Source: JAJEAO01 sp963667635 (GTDB lineage Bacteria > Acidobacteriota > Vicinamibacteria > Marinacidobacterales > Marinacidobacteraceae). Taken from it: a DNA stretch of 64,000 bases. Numbering within the stretch: position 1 is the first letter of the stretch; each line of letters starts with the position of its first letter. Positions 16,548 through 29,771 of this stretch are shown piece after piece. The notes beneath the pieces were generated by a model. It had not been told where the DNA came from and ran no database searches. It worked only from the letters and a program-made list of their open reading frames with translations. The stretch is taken from positions 2,170,001 to 2,234,000 of the forward strand of contig OZ246946.1 of NCBI GenBank assembly GCA_965232015.1, given 5' to 3'. A program made the translations under genes and the position numbers.

Positions 16548-17902
16548 TCAGGCGTCCGCGGGGCCATCGAGATCGAGGTCGGGCACCACGAACTCGCTGC
16601 GCCGCCGGATCAGATCGAGGAAGTCGTGGATCAGGGAGACGATCTCGTCGCGGGACAGTCCGTGCGAGCGCCCCAGCTCGTCGAGATCGTCGCCGTCCAC
16701 CTCGACCCGGTGCGCGGAAACCTGCCCGGGGCCGAACTTTTCCATGAGCGCGGCGAGAAAGGGCTTCGCCTGGTTCGGCGGGACCGAGCTGAGGACGGTC
16801 CGCGGGAGGCCCGGACCCTCCGCTCCGGAAGCGGCCGCGAGCCGAGCGGCGAGCGCGGCGGCCAGCCCGGAGGGGGCCGGCAGTCCCGACGGCAGCGAAT
16901 CCGCGCCGACTTCGGGGCCGACGGACTGCCGGCTGAGCCGCAACTGCACCGCATCCCAGCGGGAGTAGTGGCCCATGCAGTCGAACACGTTCTTGGCCAC
17001 GATCCGGTCGGCGAGGTCGAGATCGGCGATCACGAGCCCTTCCCGGCCGAACATCGGCTCGGCCGCGTAGGTCCCGAACGGGGTGGCGATGGCGCTGCCC
17101 CCCATCGCCCACTTCCAGTTCGTGGTCTCCTTGTAGGGGAACTCGTCCGGCACCTGGTCCTCGGTGAGGAACATGGACGCCGACACCACGAAGGTCTGGG
17201 TCTCGAAGGCGTACTCGCGGACGGCCGCGTCCTGGTCGGAATGGTGCAGCGGATGGCGGGCGCCGCTCATGTCCCGGATCGTGTTCCCGGGTCCGGCGTA
17301 GGACCAGTAGCCCGGCCAGCAGGCGGCGTGCACCTCCTCTCCCAGAACCGCCATGGCGCCTTTCAGGAGCGTCATGTGGTTCTCGAAGCAGATGAGGCCG
17401 CCGAGGACGCCGAACGGCGTTTCAAAAACGCGCAGGTCGCTCGCGTCGCCGCGTCCCCAGAAGAACCGCTCCTGGTGGGTGGGCATGAGCTTGCGGTGGC
17501 GTCCGAGGATCTCGCCGTCGGGGCCGAGGAACAGCATCGTGTTGTAGAGGGTTCGGGAGCCCGGCCGGTCGTCCTGCTCGTTCAGCCCGATCACGGCGGT
17601 GAGCCCGGCGCTCTTCGCGGCCCGGCCGAGGATCTCGGTCTCCGGTCCCGGAATCCGAACCGAGTGGTCGTAGAACTCGACCACCGTCTCCTTCCAGCGG
17701 CGCGCCGACTCGGGGTCGGTGTAGCCGAAGTTGTTCCGCCAGTAGGGATAGCAGGGGATCCCGGTCTCCGGCGTCACGATGAACTCAACGCCCTGCCGAC
17801 CCGCTTCGACGAGCGTTTCGGCGTACTTCTCGACGCTCGCCTTCTTGTCCATGAAGACGGGGCTGATCTGGGCTGCGCAGGCGCGCAGGGATCTCTTTTC
17901 GG

Positions 17903-17906
<4 letters not shown>
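16548..17906 (-). CDS. Nitrilase/amidase superfamily hydrolase with C-terminal extension
   Basis: 452 residues from GTG 17906, overlapping the gcvP stop (GTGA). The catalytic triad of the carbon-nitrogen hydrolase family is visible as Glu47 (TPETG), Lys139 (HRKLMPTHQE) and Cys173 (LICFENH). The HRKLMPTHQE and FWGRGDASDLRV segments match nitrilase/cyanide-hydratase-like members. After the ~320-residue domain comes about 130 residues rich in Ala and Ser, ending with a helical SRDEIVSLIHDFLDLIR segment, which is unusual. The substrate is unknown: a nitrile or an amide. Confidence 0.85.
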
Positions 17907-20881
<2,975 letters not shown>

Positions 20882-21060
20882 CAGAATCGAAACGAGGGAA
20901 AGGGGGCCGGAGACTGGAGCGCAGCAGGGCTGTGAACCCCTGACGGTCGGATGACGGTCGGGTTCGGGACCTTCGGGGTCTGACCTTCGGGGCTTCGGGA
21001 TCCGAACCGGCTGCGGCCCTCGCCGGAGACGGGCGTCCGCCCTGATGGGAACGGAGGATT

Positions 21061-22434
<1,374 letters not shown>

Positions 22435-22463
22435 CCCCGGATCCTACCCACGCCCCCGGGCGG

Positions 22464-22802
22464 TCACCGTGGTTTCGGCGCGGACCCCGATCCGAGCACC
22501 CCGTCGACGATCGCGCAATCCATCTGTTCGAGTGAGAGTACGCGGCCGTCCGCTTTCGAAGAGCCCCGCAACCTCTCGATGGACCGCACCGGCCGGATCC
22601 GGGCAGCCCCGTCCTGGATCCAGTAGCGCACCCGGTCCCCGGCGCGGAGCCTGAGTGCGTCGCGAACCGCCTTGGGAATCGTGGTCCGGCCCCGCGACGT
22701 GATGGTGGATTGGGGCATACATCTGGGTAGGACACCGTCCAGCCTCTTGATCGAGGTCGCACTCGGTCCGTTGCCCGGTCCGCCCTCACCCTCGGAACTC
22801 AT
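22464..22802 (-). CDS. AbrB/MazE-type (SpoVT-AbrB) DNA-binding protein
   Basis: About 112 residues from ATG 22802, preceded by GAAGGGGG; starts at GTG 22832 and ATG 22718 are also possible. A swapped-hairpin AbrB domain is clear: STITSRGRTTIPKAVRDALR then LRAGDRVRYWIQDG. The C-terminal 45 residues are unassigned. Such proteins are transition-state regulators or antitoxins. It follows the three genes of the DUF262 cassette on the same strand with a 26-base gap, so it may be their regulator or fourth member. No toxin gene is adjacent. Confidence 0.75.
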   Translation of the reverse strand: MSSEGEGGPGNGPSATSIKRLDGVLPRCMPQSTITSRGRTTIPKAVRDALRLRAGDRVRYWIQDGAARIRPVRSIERLRGSSKADGRVLSLEQMDCAIVDGVLGSGSAPKPR

Positions 22803-22828
22803 CGAAGCTCGGCCCCCTTCAAATCGGA

Positions 22829-23818
22829 TCACCGTGGCAGATGCGGCCCGATGTAGCCAATCTCGACTTCATGGCGGGACGGCGTGAATCGGAGGTGGAT
22901 ACGCCCGCTGGCCCCGAACCGGGCGTGCCACTCGAATAGAGCGCTACCGCCTCTAGCCAACCGGAACCTGCGCGCCCGACGAAGGCGAGGATCGGCCATG
23001 ACGGAACTCGATTCCCCTGTCACCTTGCTCTTCCATGGCGGAGCGGGGCCGCCGGAGCCTCGCCACTCGGCCGCTGCCTGATCGAGTTCCGACAGCCTCC
23101 GGATTACGGTCGGAAAGGTCGTCGTGGCCACTCGTTTGATCTGGTCCTCCACATCGAGCCCGAACACGAGGTTCGGAAACGCATTGCTTCTCGCAACCCA
23201 GAGAGTCTCGTGCGTGAGTCCAGTCCGGAGCTGGCCCACATGGCGAAATCGAATCGCCTGCGCGTGGCACTGCCGTGCAACGTGGTCAATCGTCTCCTCC
23301 ACTTCACGAAGGGACCCGTCGCGTTGCAGTTCGTCGAATCGTACGGTCAGAGTGTCGCGGTCCCATGCATCATTCGACGGCACGCCCGCTGCCACCGCAT
23401 CGAGATGCGCACAGAGGACGAGAGGCTCGCCATCAGGCGGCTCCATGCCACGCGCCTCGCAGCCCCGAAAGCGATCCACCACCTCCGCTCCGAGATCCGT
23501 CAGAAGTGGACTCTTGGACCCCAGTCTCAACAGGAACAGAGCATCGTCCCGCTCGCGGCTCCTGGCCAGATGAATGAGGCGCTTCATCAGCGAGACTCCG
23601 TGACCGAGAGGTACTTGAGAGAGCGACACCCTCGTACGCAGGGTCGGCGCCACAACGCCTTGCTTCGTCAGGTAGGCGATGCCTCGGGAGAGCCCAGACA
23701 GCCACCCCATGGCCACGCGCCGCTCAACAACATCTGCACGAGGGAAGCTGGCCTCGTTGAGAACGATTTCCCGCACTTCAGGACTTGGCTGTAAGCAATC
23801 GGGCGAGATTCTCCTCAT
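22829..23818 (-). CDS. Uncharacterised third protein of the DUF262/DUF3696-type cassette
   Basis: 329 residues from ATG 23818, overlapping the ATPase gene by 41 bases; GTG 23776 just after the ATPase stop is an alternative (315 residues). No known domain recognised with certainty. The N-terminal third is mixed alpha/beta, and the middle has ALFLLRLGSKSPLLTDLG and LVLCAHLDAVA. The C-terminus is distinctive: FEWHARFGASGRIHLRF followed by IGYIGPHLP, a pattern I associate with third genes of similar operons. The fixed order with an SMC-like ATPase and a DUF262 protein suggests an effector or adaptor; that is inference. Confidence 0.65.
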   Translation of the reverse strand: MRRISPDCLQPSPEVREIVLNEASFPRADVVERRVAMGWLSGLSRGIAYLTKQGVVAPTLRTRVSLSQVPLGHGVSLMKRLIHLARSRERDDALFLLRLGSKSPLLTDLGAEVVDRFRGCEARGMEPPDGEPLVLCAHLDAVAAGVPSNDAWDRDTLTVRFDELQRDGSLREVEETIDHVARQCHAQAIRFRHVGQLRTGLTHETLWVARSNAFPNLVFGLDVEDQIKRVATTTFPTVIRRLSELDQAAAEWRGSGGPAPPWKSKVTGESSSVMADPRLRRARRFRLARGGSALFEWHARFGASGRIHLRFTPSRHEVEIGYIGPHLPR

Positions 23819-24884
23819 GCTGGTCGAAGAACCCCGACGGCCACTCGGACAGGCGTCCGTCCGAGTCGATCTCGGGGGTCGTCACCGATGCCTCGGACCC
23901 CGACCGCTCGAAGTAATGGAAGGTCGTCTGATCTCTCGCGATCAGTCCGCGCGCCACGGCGATCCGGACACCATCCATGAAGTGGTCGCTGTGAGTCTCC
24001 ACGATGACCTGGACTCCGGCCAAAGCCGCACGCACCGCCAGCTCGGCGAGACGGGTCTGACCACATGGGTGCAGATGCGCCTCCGGATTCTCGATCAGAA
24101 CAAGAGCTGCCGGCGGTGCGAGGAGCGCCACGATCACCGGGAGCGCGTAGGACAGACCGAACCCGACATGAGTGGTGCGGTAGCTCCGTGTCGGCACATC
24201 CTCGACCCGGTCGAAGGCAAAGTGGCCGACGATCGCGTCGGCGTCCTGGACCACATCAAAGTCCACTCTCGCTCCCGGGCTGATCGCCTGCAGCCAGTGG
24301 TCCACGACATCCCTCAGGGGCCGCCTATCCGCGGATGCGCGCCGGGGATCCGTTTTCGCGAGCGTGTGGCTGCCTCCAGCCAACAGGTTCCACGTGAGGT
24401 CACCGCGTCGGCCCAGAGTCCTGCGCTCGGCCGCCGACACCGATCGAGGATAGAGCTTCCGAGGTCCGACACGCTCCGCCTCCAGGTACGCGAAATCCCC
24501 ACCCAAAGGAGGAATCACATGCATCTCGTCAGTGACCCGGGGCACCGGCCGACCCTTCAGGACATTCCCCTCTTTCACGTATTCGAACTCACTCTCGAAT
24601 TCCTCCCCGGCCGACGTGGTGAACCCTATGGACAGAGAGTCCGATCTAGCGGCATCCTCGCTGAATACGTCGCTTCCTATGCCGAGGTCCACCCAGGGCC
24701 CGTTGAGGTGCAGGCGTCCCCCATGCAAGTCCCCCGATTCGAATGACTGACGCAAGAGAAGGAGCGCCTGAATCACGCTGCTCTTCCCGGCGCCGTTGAG
24801 ACCGCAAAGCAGGGTCAGTGCAGAACACGCCAGCTCCAGGGCATGAAAGCATTTGAAGTTCCTCAGACGAATCGCTGAGATCAC
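23778..24884 (-). CDS. SMC/OLD-like AAA ATPase with DUF3696-type C-terminus
   Basis: About 368 residues. It begins ISAIRLRNFKCF, the standard opening of SMC/RecF-like ATPases. Walker A GLNGAGKSS (28-36), Walker B with D-loop LIENPEAHLHP, and H-loop THSDHF are intact. The C-terminal IDSDGRLSEWPSGFFDQ matches what I know of DUF3696 proteins. I chose GTG 24884 because an AGAGGAG ribosome site lies 8 bases upstream and the start overlaps the DUF262 stop as GTGA; GTG 24893 is possible. It probably senses or remodels DNA or nucleoprotein for a defence function, by analogy with related ATPases. Confidence 0.85.
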   Translation of the reverse strand: MISAIRLRNFKCFHALELACSALTLLCGLNGAGKSSVIQALLLLRQSFESGDLHGGRLHLNGPWVDLGIGSDVFSEDAARSDSLSIGFTTSAGEEFESEFEYVKEGNVLKGRPVPRVTDEMHVIPPLGGDFAYLEAERVGPRKLYPRSVSAAERRTLGRRGDLTWNLLAGGSHTLAKTDPRRASADRRPLRDVVDHWLQAISPGARVDFDVVQDADAIVGHFAFDRVEDVPTRSYRTTHVGFGLSYALPVIVALLAPPAALVLIENPEAHLHPCGQTRLAELAVRAALAGVQVIVETHSDHFMDGVRIAVARGLIARDQTTFHYFERSGSEASVTTPEIDSDGRLSEWPSGFFDQHEENLARLLTAKS

Positions 24885-26149
24885 AATACACACTCCTCTA
24901 CCAAGGCTACGACAGTTTCGAAACGCTTCCTGACCGAGCGTGGACTACCGGTTCCAGCCGAAATAGACCGTTCAAAGCCCTTATCGGACGCCAGCCTGTC
25001 CTTGAACAGGTCAACGAGCCGACCTTGATGAGCGGCGACGTTCTCAACCTTGCGTACAGAGCAGCGAGAGAGAACAACGCTCCAGGTCTCGAAGAGAGCT
25101 TTGTTGATGGGCCGACGCTTCACATCTCCAGGATACATTTTGCGAAACGCCCGATCGCCAAAGATATGAGAGGCGGCACGCATGGCGCGATTGAAGTCAG
25201 TGCGAATCCGATCGACGCCCTTCTCATCACTTGCCTTGTTGAGCATCTCGATCGCATCCCGAAGGAATCCGTCAAAATTTCCGGTCTCGTAGCTTTGCCA
25301 TGGCTTAAGGTAGAATGCGACGAATCGAAGAACACATTCGCGATCCTCCATGCGGGCCGGCTTGATTGAGCTACACGTGGCCCTCAAGAATGGTTCATCC
25401 TCGGCGAGACTCTTTACGAAGCCACGCCACGCTCCGGAATAGAGCGCGTGGCGTATTTCCTGGGCCTTCAGTGGAGTGCCTCCAGTGTTGATCCGAGTGA
25501 AGACGTTGAACATCACCTCAGGCGGTGTGCCATGCTCGATGATGTTGACGAGGAGTTCAGTCTCGTCAATTCGACGCCGCATGCGACGGGGCAGATCCTC
25601 AAAAATGGTCCCTCGGAATTGAGTCAAGTATTCGAGACCCTTCAGCGGAAAGCGCCCATCAATGTAGTCCCGAATCGTGGACATCCTCTGAATCCCGTCC
25701 ACGACATCCCAGTCATCGTTCTCATCGGAAGAGACGTAGAACACCGGCAGCGGGATCTTGAGGAGCAAGGATTCAATGAGACGAGTCTTCTGGTGCCGTC
25801 TCCAGATCAGATTCCGCTGGAAATCCGGTGCGAGGTTGATCTCATTCTCTTTCAGGCGCCTGACGAGCTGCTGGACTAGAAGAATCTTGGTCCTTATCCG
25901 AATCCGAGCGGGATCGAAAGGGTCGGTGATCTCGCTGTCCGGCGAGACGAGATGCTCATCCTCCACTCCGTCATGTTGTCCAAGCTCTGCCGGGACGAGA
26001 ACGGGGTCCTGCCCCTCCGGTGAACCAAGGGTCCGAGGGTCAGGCCCGTCAGCAGGGGCGACTGGCTGCGAGGTACTCATAGGAGGAGAGACGACTCCGC
26101 GCACGGCGGGCCTTCCACATGAGTGCATCATAGCGGGGGAATCGGGCAT
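24881..26149 (-). CDS. DUF262 domain protein (ParB/Srx-like fold)
   Basis: Up to 422 residues from ATG 26149; ATG 26080 is an alternative, as the first 24 residues look non-conserved. Neither start has a good ribosome site. The DUF262 domain begins near residue 85: APDFQRNLIWRRHQKTRLIESLLLKIPLP, then DVVDGIQRMSTIRDYI, where the family's DGQQR-type nucleotide-handling motif reads DGIQR, then FTRINTGGTPLKAQEIRHAL. No HNH (DUF1524) nuclease domain is seen at the C-terminus, unlike GmrSD. Base composition is lower in GC than the flanks. DUF262 proteins are common in antiviral systems; here it opens the cassette. Confidence 0.85.
   Translation of the reverse strand: MPDSPAMMHSCGRPAVRGVVSPPMSTSQPVAPADGPDPRTLGSPEGQDPVLVPAELGQHDGVEDEHLVSPDSEITDPFDPARIRIRTKILLVQQLVRRLKENEINLAPDFQRNLIWRRHQKTRLIESLLLKIPLPVFYVSSDENDDWDVVDGIQRMSTIRDYIDGRFPLKGLEYLTQFRGTIFEDLPRRMRRRIDETELLVNIIEHGTPPEVMFNVFTRINTGGTPLKAQEIRHALYSGAWRGFVKSLAEDEPFLRATCSSIKPARMEDRECVLRFVAFYLKPWQSYETGNFDGFLRDAIEMLNKASDEKGVDRIRTDFNRAMRAASHIFGDRAFRKMYPGDVKRRPINKALFETWSVVLSRCSVRKVENVAAHQGRLVDLFKDRLASDKGFERSISAGTGSPRSVRKRFETVVALVEECVL
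24893..24899 (-). promoter_or_regulatory. Ribosome binding site deciding the ATPase start
   Basis: On the minus strand AGAGGAG ends 8 bases before GTG 24884. It lies inside the end of the DUF262 gene, giving coupled translation. Confidence 0.7.
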
Positions 26150-26224
26150 ACTGAGGCGGTGGGAGCGAGGGACAGAATGAGGGAGCCGAGAGGACCCGAG
26201 TCTTCCGGTACGGCGAAGTCTCCG

Positions 26225-26677
26225 TCACGCGCACAACGCATTGTCAACCAGGATCGAGATGACAGTGAGGCGGGGTTCCGGATCGTCGTTGCGCCGGGCG
26301 AGGGAGCGGGCGCGGGCGAGCGACGCGTTCGCTTTCGCGAGCAGCTTCGTCGCTCCGGCAGGGTTTCCGAGCTCCCGCTTGAGCGCGGCGGCCGCTCTCT
26401 GGATCAGGGCGCGCAGGAGGTGTGATGCGGCGGACTGCGCCGGAACGGCTCGCCACAGCTCCTCCCACACCGCGTGGGCCTCCCAGAAGTACCCGGCTTC
26501 ACAAAGCTGTACGCCGTAGCGGAACAGCCGGTCCTCGGCGAGGTCTTCGAGCCGGACCAACTTCGCCGGCAGCCAGCCCGCGGGGAGACGATCGAGGAAC
26601 CGGTGGCCCTCCGGGTCGCGTTCCGGGTGCGGCGTCCGCCCGGGCCGGTGGCGGTAGGGGGGAAGCGCCGGGATCAG
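26225..26677 (-). CDS. DUF309 domain protein
   Basis: About 150 residues if it starts at CTG 26677, which overlaps the polyprenyl synthase stop as CTGA. No ATG, GTG or TTG lies near the expected start, while the conserved DUF309 opening (PPYRHRPGRTPHPERDPEGH) begins right after this codon. The helical core FRYGVQLCEAGYFWEAHAVWEELWRAV is the family signature, with conserved Glu-His and Trp-Glu pairs. Function unknown. It ends the larC-tatD-ispB-like transcript. Confidence 0.75.
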   Translation of the reverse strand: MIPALPPYRHRPGRTPHPERDPEGHRFLDRLPAGWLPAKLVRLEDLAEDRLFRYGVQLCEAGYFWEAHAVWEELWRAVPAQSAASHLLRALIQRAAAALKRELGNPAGATKLLAKANASLARARSLARRNDDPEPRLTVISILVDNALCA

Positions 26678-27663
26678 CCGCGCCGCTCGATCACGAAGCC
26701 GGTCAGCGCCGCGAACGCGTCCCGGTAGGGCGAGGGCGGGACCGGCGCGAGCGCCTGCCGCGCCGCCTCCGCGTGCGCCTCGGCCACCTCGCGGGCGGCG
26801 GCGAGTCCCCCCGTCCGATCCACCAGCGCCAGCACCGATCGCGCGTCCTTCTCGTCGAGATCGCCGGTCTCGAGGATCCTCTCCACCAGCGGGACCGCCT
26901 CCGGCTCCTGCTCCAGCGCGTGGAGCACCGGGAGGGTGAGGTGGCCCTCCCGGAGGTCGATCAGCACCGGCTTTCCGATCTGCGCCTCGCTGGCCGTGAA
27001 GTCGAGAACGTCGTCGGCAATCTGGAACGCCATGCCCAGGTGGGTGCCGTAGTCGGACAGCGCCTCCTCGATCCCGGGGGCCGCGCCGGCGCACATGGCG
27101 CCCATCCTCCCGCAGGCGGCGAACAGGCACGCCGTCTTGAGGCGGAGGATCTCGAGGTGCTCTTCCCGACGGAGGCCGATCACGCCGCCGCGGGCTGCCT
27201 CGAGGAGCATCCCCTCGGTGAGGCGCCGCGACACGTCGCACAGCGCCGTCACGAACCGCAGGTCTCCCTTCTCGGCCGCGAGCGCCACCGACTGGATGTA
27301 GAGGAAGTCGCCGAGGAGGACGGTGAGGTCGTCCCCGAGCATGCTGTTCAGGGACTCCTTGCCGCGCCGGGTGTCGGCGCGGTCCACGATGTCGTCGTGC
27401 ATGAGGGTCGCGGTGTGGACGATCTCGACCATCGCCGCGTACCACGGCGCGCGGTCGCTGCCGCCGACCGCACGCGCCGACATGAGGAGCAGGATGGGGC
27501 GCAATCGCTTGCCGCCGCTGCGATAGAGATAGCGGCTCGCCTGCTTTACGAGTTCGAGGTCGCTGTCCACCCGGGTGGAGAGGACGCGTTCGACTTCGGC
27601 CAGATCGGGGGCGAGCTCGTCCATGAGTCCGACGAGGGGTGGGGGAGTGCGCGTGACGGTCAC
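26674..27663 (-). CDS. ispB: Polyprenyl diphosphate synthase (octaprenyl-type)
   Basis: 329 residues from GTG 27663 (ATG 27624 also possible). It condenses isopentenyl diphosphate onto an allylic primer to make the quinone side chain. Both Asp-rich motifs are intact: DDIVD in LMHDDIVDRAD and DDVLD in FQIADDVLDF. SGGKRLRP binds the diphosphate. Small residues just before the first Asp motif (TATLM) suggest a long-chain product. The symbol is by family similarity. It lies between tatD and the DUF309 gene. Confidence 0.88.
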   Translation of the reverse strand: MTVTRTPPPLVGLMDELAPDLAEVERVLSTRVDSDLELVKQASRYLYRSGGKRLRPILLLMSARAVGGSDRAPWYAAMVEIVHTATLMHDDIVDRADTRRGKESLNSMLGDDLTVLLGDFLYIQSVALAAEKGDLRFVTALCDVSRRLTEGMLLEAARGGVIGLRREEHLEILRLKTACLFAACGRMGAMCAGAAPGIEEALSDYGTHLGMAFQIADDVLDFTASEAQIGKPVLIDLREGHLTLPVLHALEQEPEAVPLVERILETGDLDEKDARSVLALVDRTGGLAAAREVAEAHAEAARQALAPVPPSPYRDAFAALTGFVIERRG

Positions 27664-27697
27664 GGGGCGGGGGGATTCTCTCTCCGGCGACCTCGGC

Positions 27698-28522
27698 TCA
27701 CACCGTGGCCGCCCGGGCCAGCCGGAAGAATCGGCGGAAATTCGCGTCGGTCGCGCGCTCGACCGCCTCCGGCGTCTCGCCCCGGACCTCCGCGAGCCGG
27801 CGCGCCGTCTCCACCACGAAGGCGGGCTCGTTCCGCTTTCCGCGACGGGGCGCCGGAGCGAGGAACGGGGCGTCGGTCTCCACGAGCAGTCGGTCCGGCG
27901 GAATCTCCGCCGCGACGCGGCGCAGCGCGTCGGCGTTGCGGAACGTCAGGATGCCCGAGAACGAGATCAGAAAGCCCCGGTCCACCGCCGCCCGCGCGAG
28001 GCGGGCGCTCGCGGTGAAGCAGTGGAGTACGGCGCCACACTGGTCGAGTCCTTCGGCGTCGGCGATCTCGAGGAAATCGTCCTCCGCATCGCGGTGGTGG
28101 ACGACCACCGGCAACCCCAGTTCGCGGGCGGCCCGGATCTGTCGCCCGAACACATCCCGCTGGACCGGCCGGGGACTCAGGTCGTAGTGGTAGTCGAGCC
28201 CCACCTCCCCGATGGCGAGGAGGCGCGGCCGCCGGGCCAGGGTCCTGAGCCGGCCCTCGCCGCCCAGAGCGTCGAAGTCCTTCGCATCGTGCGGATGGCA
28301 ACCGATCGTGGTGTAGAGCTGCGGCAGCGCGGCGTCTGGGTGATCGGCTCCGCCCGGGTGGAGTTCGTCCAGCAGCGAGAACGTCCGCTCGTGAGAGCGG
28401 TCGGCGTCCAGAGTTCCCATGGCGACGACGGTGTGGACCCCGGCGGCGCGGGCGCGCTCCAGAACGGCCCGGCGGTCCGGAGCGAAAGCGGGGAGCTCCA
28501 GATGGGCGTGGGAGTCGGTCAC
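27698..28522 (-). CDS. tatD: TatD family metal-dependent hydrolase / DNase
   Basis: 274 residues from GTG 28522 in a GTGA overlap with larC. Metal ligands follow the TatD pattern: DSHAHL at the N-terminus, TTIGCHPHDAK, IGEVGLDYHYD with the bridging Glu, VVHHRDAEDD, LHCFTAS, and LLVETDAPFLAP with the late Asp. The family contains 3'-5' DNases acting in repair and DNA degradation. It may be the YcfH-like branch rather than TatD itself. Confidence 0.88.
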   Translation of the reverse strand: MTDSHAHLELPAFAPDRRAVLERARAAGVHTVVAMGTLDADRSHERTFSLLDELHPGGADHPDAALPQLYTTIGCHPHDAKDFDALGGEGRLRTLARRPRLLAIGEVGLDYHYDLSPRPVQRDVFGRQIRAARELGLPVVVHHRDAEDDFLEIADAEGLDQCGAVLHCFTASARLARAAVDRGFLISFSGILTFRNADALRRVAAEIPPDRLLVETDAPFLAPAPRRGKRNEPAFVVETARRLAEVRGETPEAVERATDANFRRFFRLARAATV

Positions 28523-29709
28523 TCGTCCCCTGCCCGGTGCGCGTCCGACGGCAGGGGCGCGGCGAGCGCCTCCCGGTACACGTCCTTCATCGCAACCCCC
28601 GCCTCGGCCGCGAGCCGGCGGCAGTCTTCGAACTCGGGGGCCCGGTTCACCACCCGCCCGTCGCGCACGCCGAGCTTCACGCCGATGGCCCCCCACCGGG
28701 TGGCCACCCGCACCTGGCGGCGAGCCAGGGTCCGCCGCTCCACCTCCCAGGTCCGAACCCCGAGGGTCGTGCTCTCCTCGAAGAACGCGGCGCACACCGA
28801 CTCGCACCGGGCGGTCTCGACGAGCGCAGTCAGCGTGAAACCGGGACGGCCCTTCTTCATGGACGCCGGCGACGCGAACGCGTCCAGCGCCCCGCTGGCG
28901 AGGAGGCGTTCGATCAGGTGGGGGACGAACTCGGGCTGCATGTCGTCGAGCGTGGCCTCGACCACCCGGATCCGTTCCGTCGCCGACGCGAAGGGCTCGG
29001 CCGTCCCGAGGACGGCTCGCAACGCGTTCGGACGGCCGTGCTTCGGGTTCCGGTGGCCGAGTCCATAACCGACCGTTCGGGGCGTGAATGCGGGCCACCC
29101 GTCGAAGGACTCGACGAGGCCGGTGAGAACCGCTCCCGTGGGCGTAGCGCGCTCGAAGCCGGAGCCGTCGGAAAACGTCGGAACCCCCCGCAGGAGGAGC
29201 GCGGTGGCGGGCGCCGGGACCTCGAGGGTGCCGTGTTCGGCGTCCACCGAGCCGCTCCCGACGTTCACCGGGGACGCCGTGACCCGATCGGGGGCGAGAT
29301 GGGCGATCGCCGCGACCACGCCGACGATGTCCACCAGCGTGTCCAGCGAGCCGAGCTCGTGGAGATGAACGCGCTCCGCCGGCTGGCCGTGGATCTGCCC
29401 CTCGGCTTCGAAGATGCGACGGAGCAGGGCGGCGGCGCGCTCCCGGACCGGATCCGGAAGCCGGCTGCGATCGAGAGCGTCGAGGAATTCGTGGAGATGT
29501 CGCGTGGTGGGGGTCGAACCCACTTCGACTTCCGCCCGCAGGCCGCGGATTCCGGCCCGCGAGGCCTCCCGGAACGAAAGCGCGCCGGGAGCGCCGAGCG
29601 CCGCCGCCACGCCCTCGAACACGTCGGCGGGCGCGCCGAGATCGCGGAGCGCCCCGAGCAGCATGTCGCCCGAGACCCCCGCCGAGAGATCGAAATGGAG
29701 GATGCGCAC
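28519..29709 (-). CDS. larC: LarC, nickel insertion enzyme for the lactate racemase cofactor
   Basis: 396 residues, one uninterrupted frame, unlike the lactobacillar gene where a programmed frameshift joins two parts. N-terminal FDLSAGVSGDMLLGAL, HLHELGSLDTLVDIVG, GTLEVPAPAT and PTGAVLTGL; the C-terminal domain has LDDMQPEFVPHLIERL, MKKGRPGFTLTALV and ESTTLGVR. LarC uses CTP to place nickel in the pincer nucleotide cofactor. larB, larE and larA are not in the window. The nickel-pincer role follows from the family. Confidence 0.9.
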   Translation of the reverse strand: MRILHFDLSAGVSGDMLLGALRDLGAPADVFEGVAAALGAPGALSFREASRAGIRGLRAEVEVGSTPTTRHLHEFLDALDRSRLPDPVRERAAALLRRIFEAEGQIHGQPAERVHLHELGSLDTLVDIVGVVAAIAHLAPDRVTASPVNVGSGSVDAEHGTLEVPAPATALLLRGVPTFSDGSGFERATPTGAVLTGLVESFDGWPAFTPRTVGYGLGHRNPKHGRPNALRAVLGTAEPFASATERIRVVEATLDDMQPEFVPHLIERLLASGALDAFASPASMKKGRPGFTLTALVETARCESVCAAFFEESTTLGVRTWEVERRTLARRQVRVATRWGAIGVKLGVRDGRVVNRAPEFEDCRRLAAEAGVAMKDVYREALAAPLPSDAHRAGDE

Positions 29710-29771
29710 CGGGCGGCGGATTGTAGAAGCGGAGGGGGACGGGGTTACTCTCTTCGAGTTCTCTCCTCCCC

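Noticed and set aside
20882..21060. Possible glycine riboswitch upstream of gcvP
   Set aside because: Short direct repeats (GACGGTCGG, CCTTCGGGG) and a weak stem are present, but the conserved glycine aptamer cores are not recognisable.
29500..29545. tRNA-like T-arm (GTGGGGGTCGAACCCAC) on the minus strand
   Set aside because: It lies inside the well-supported larC coding sequence, and no matching acceptor or anticodon stems are found around it.
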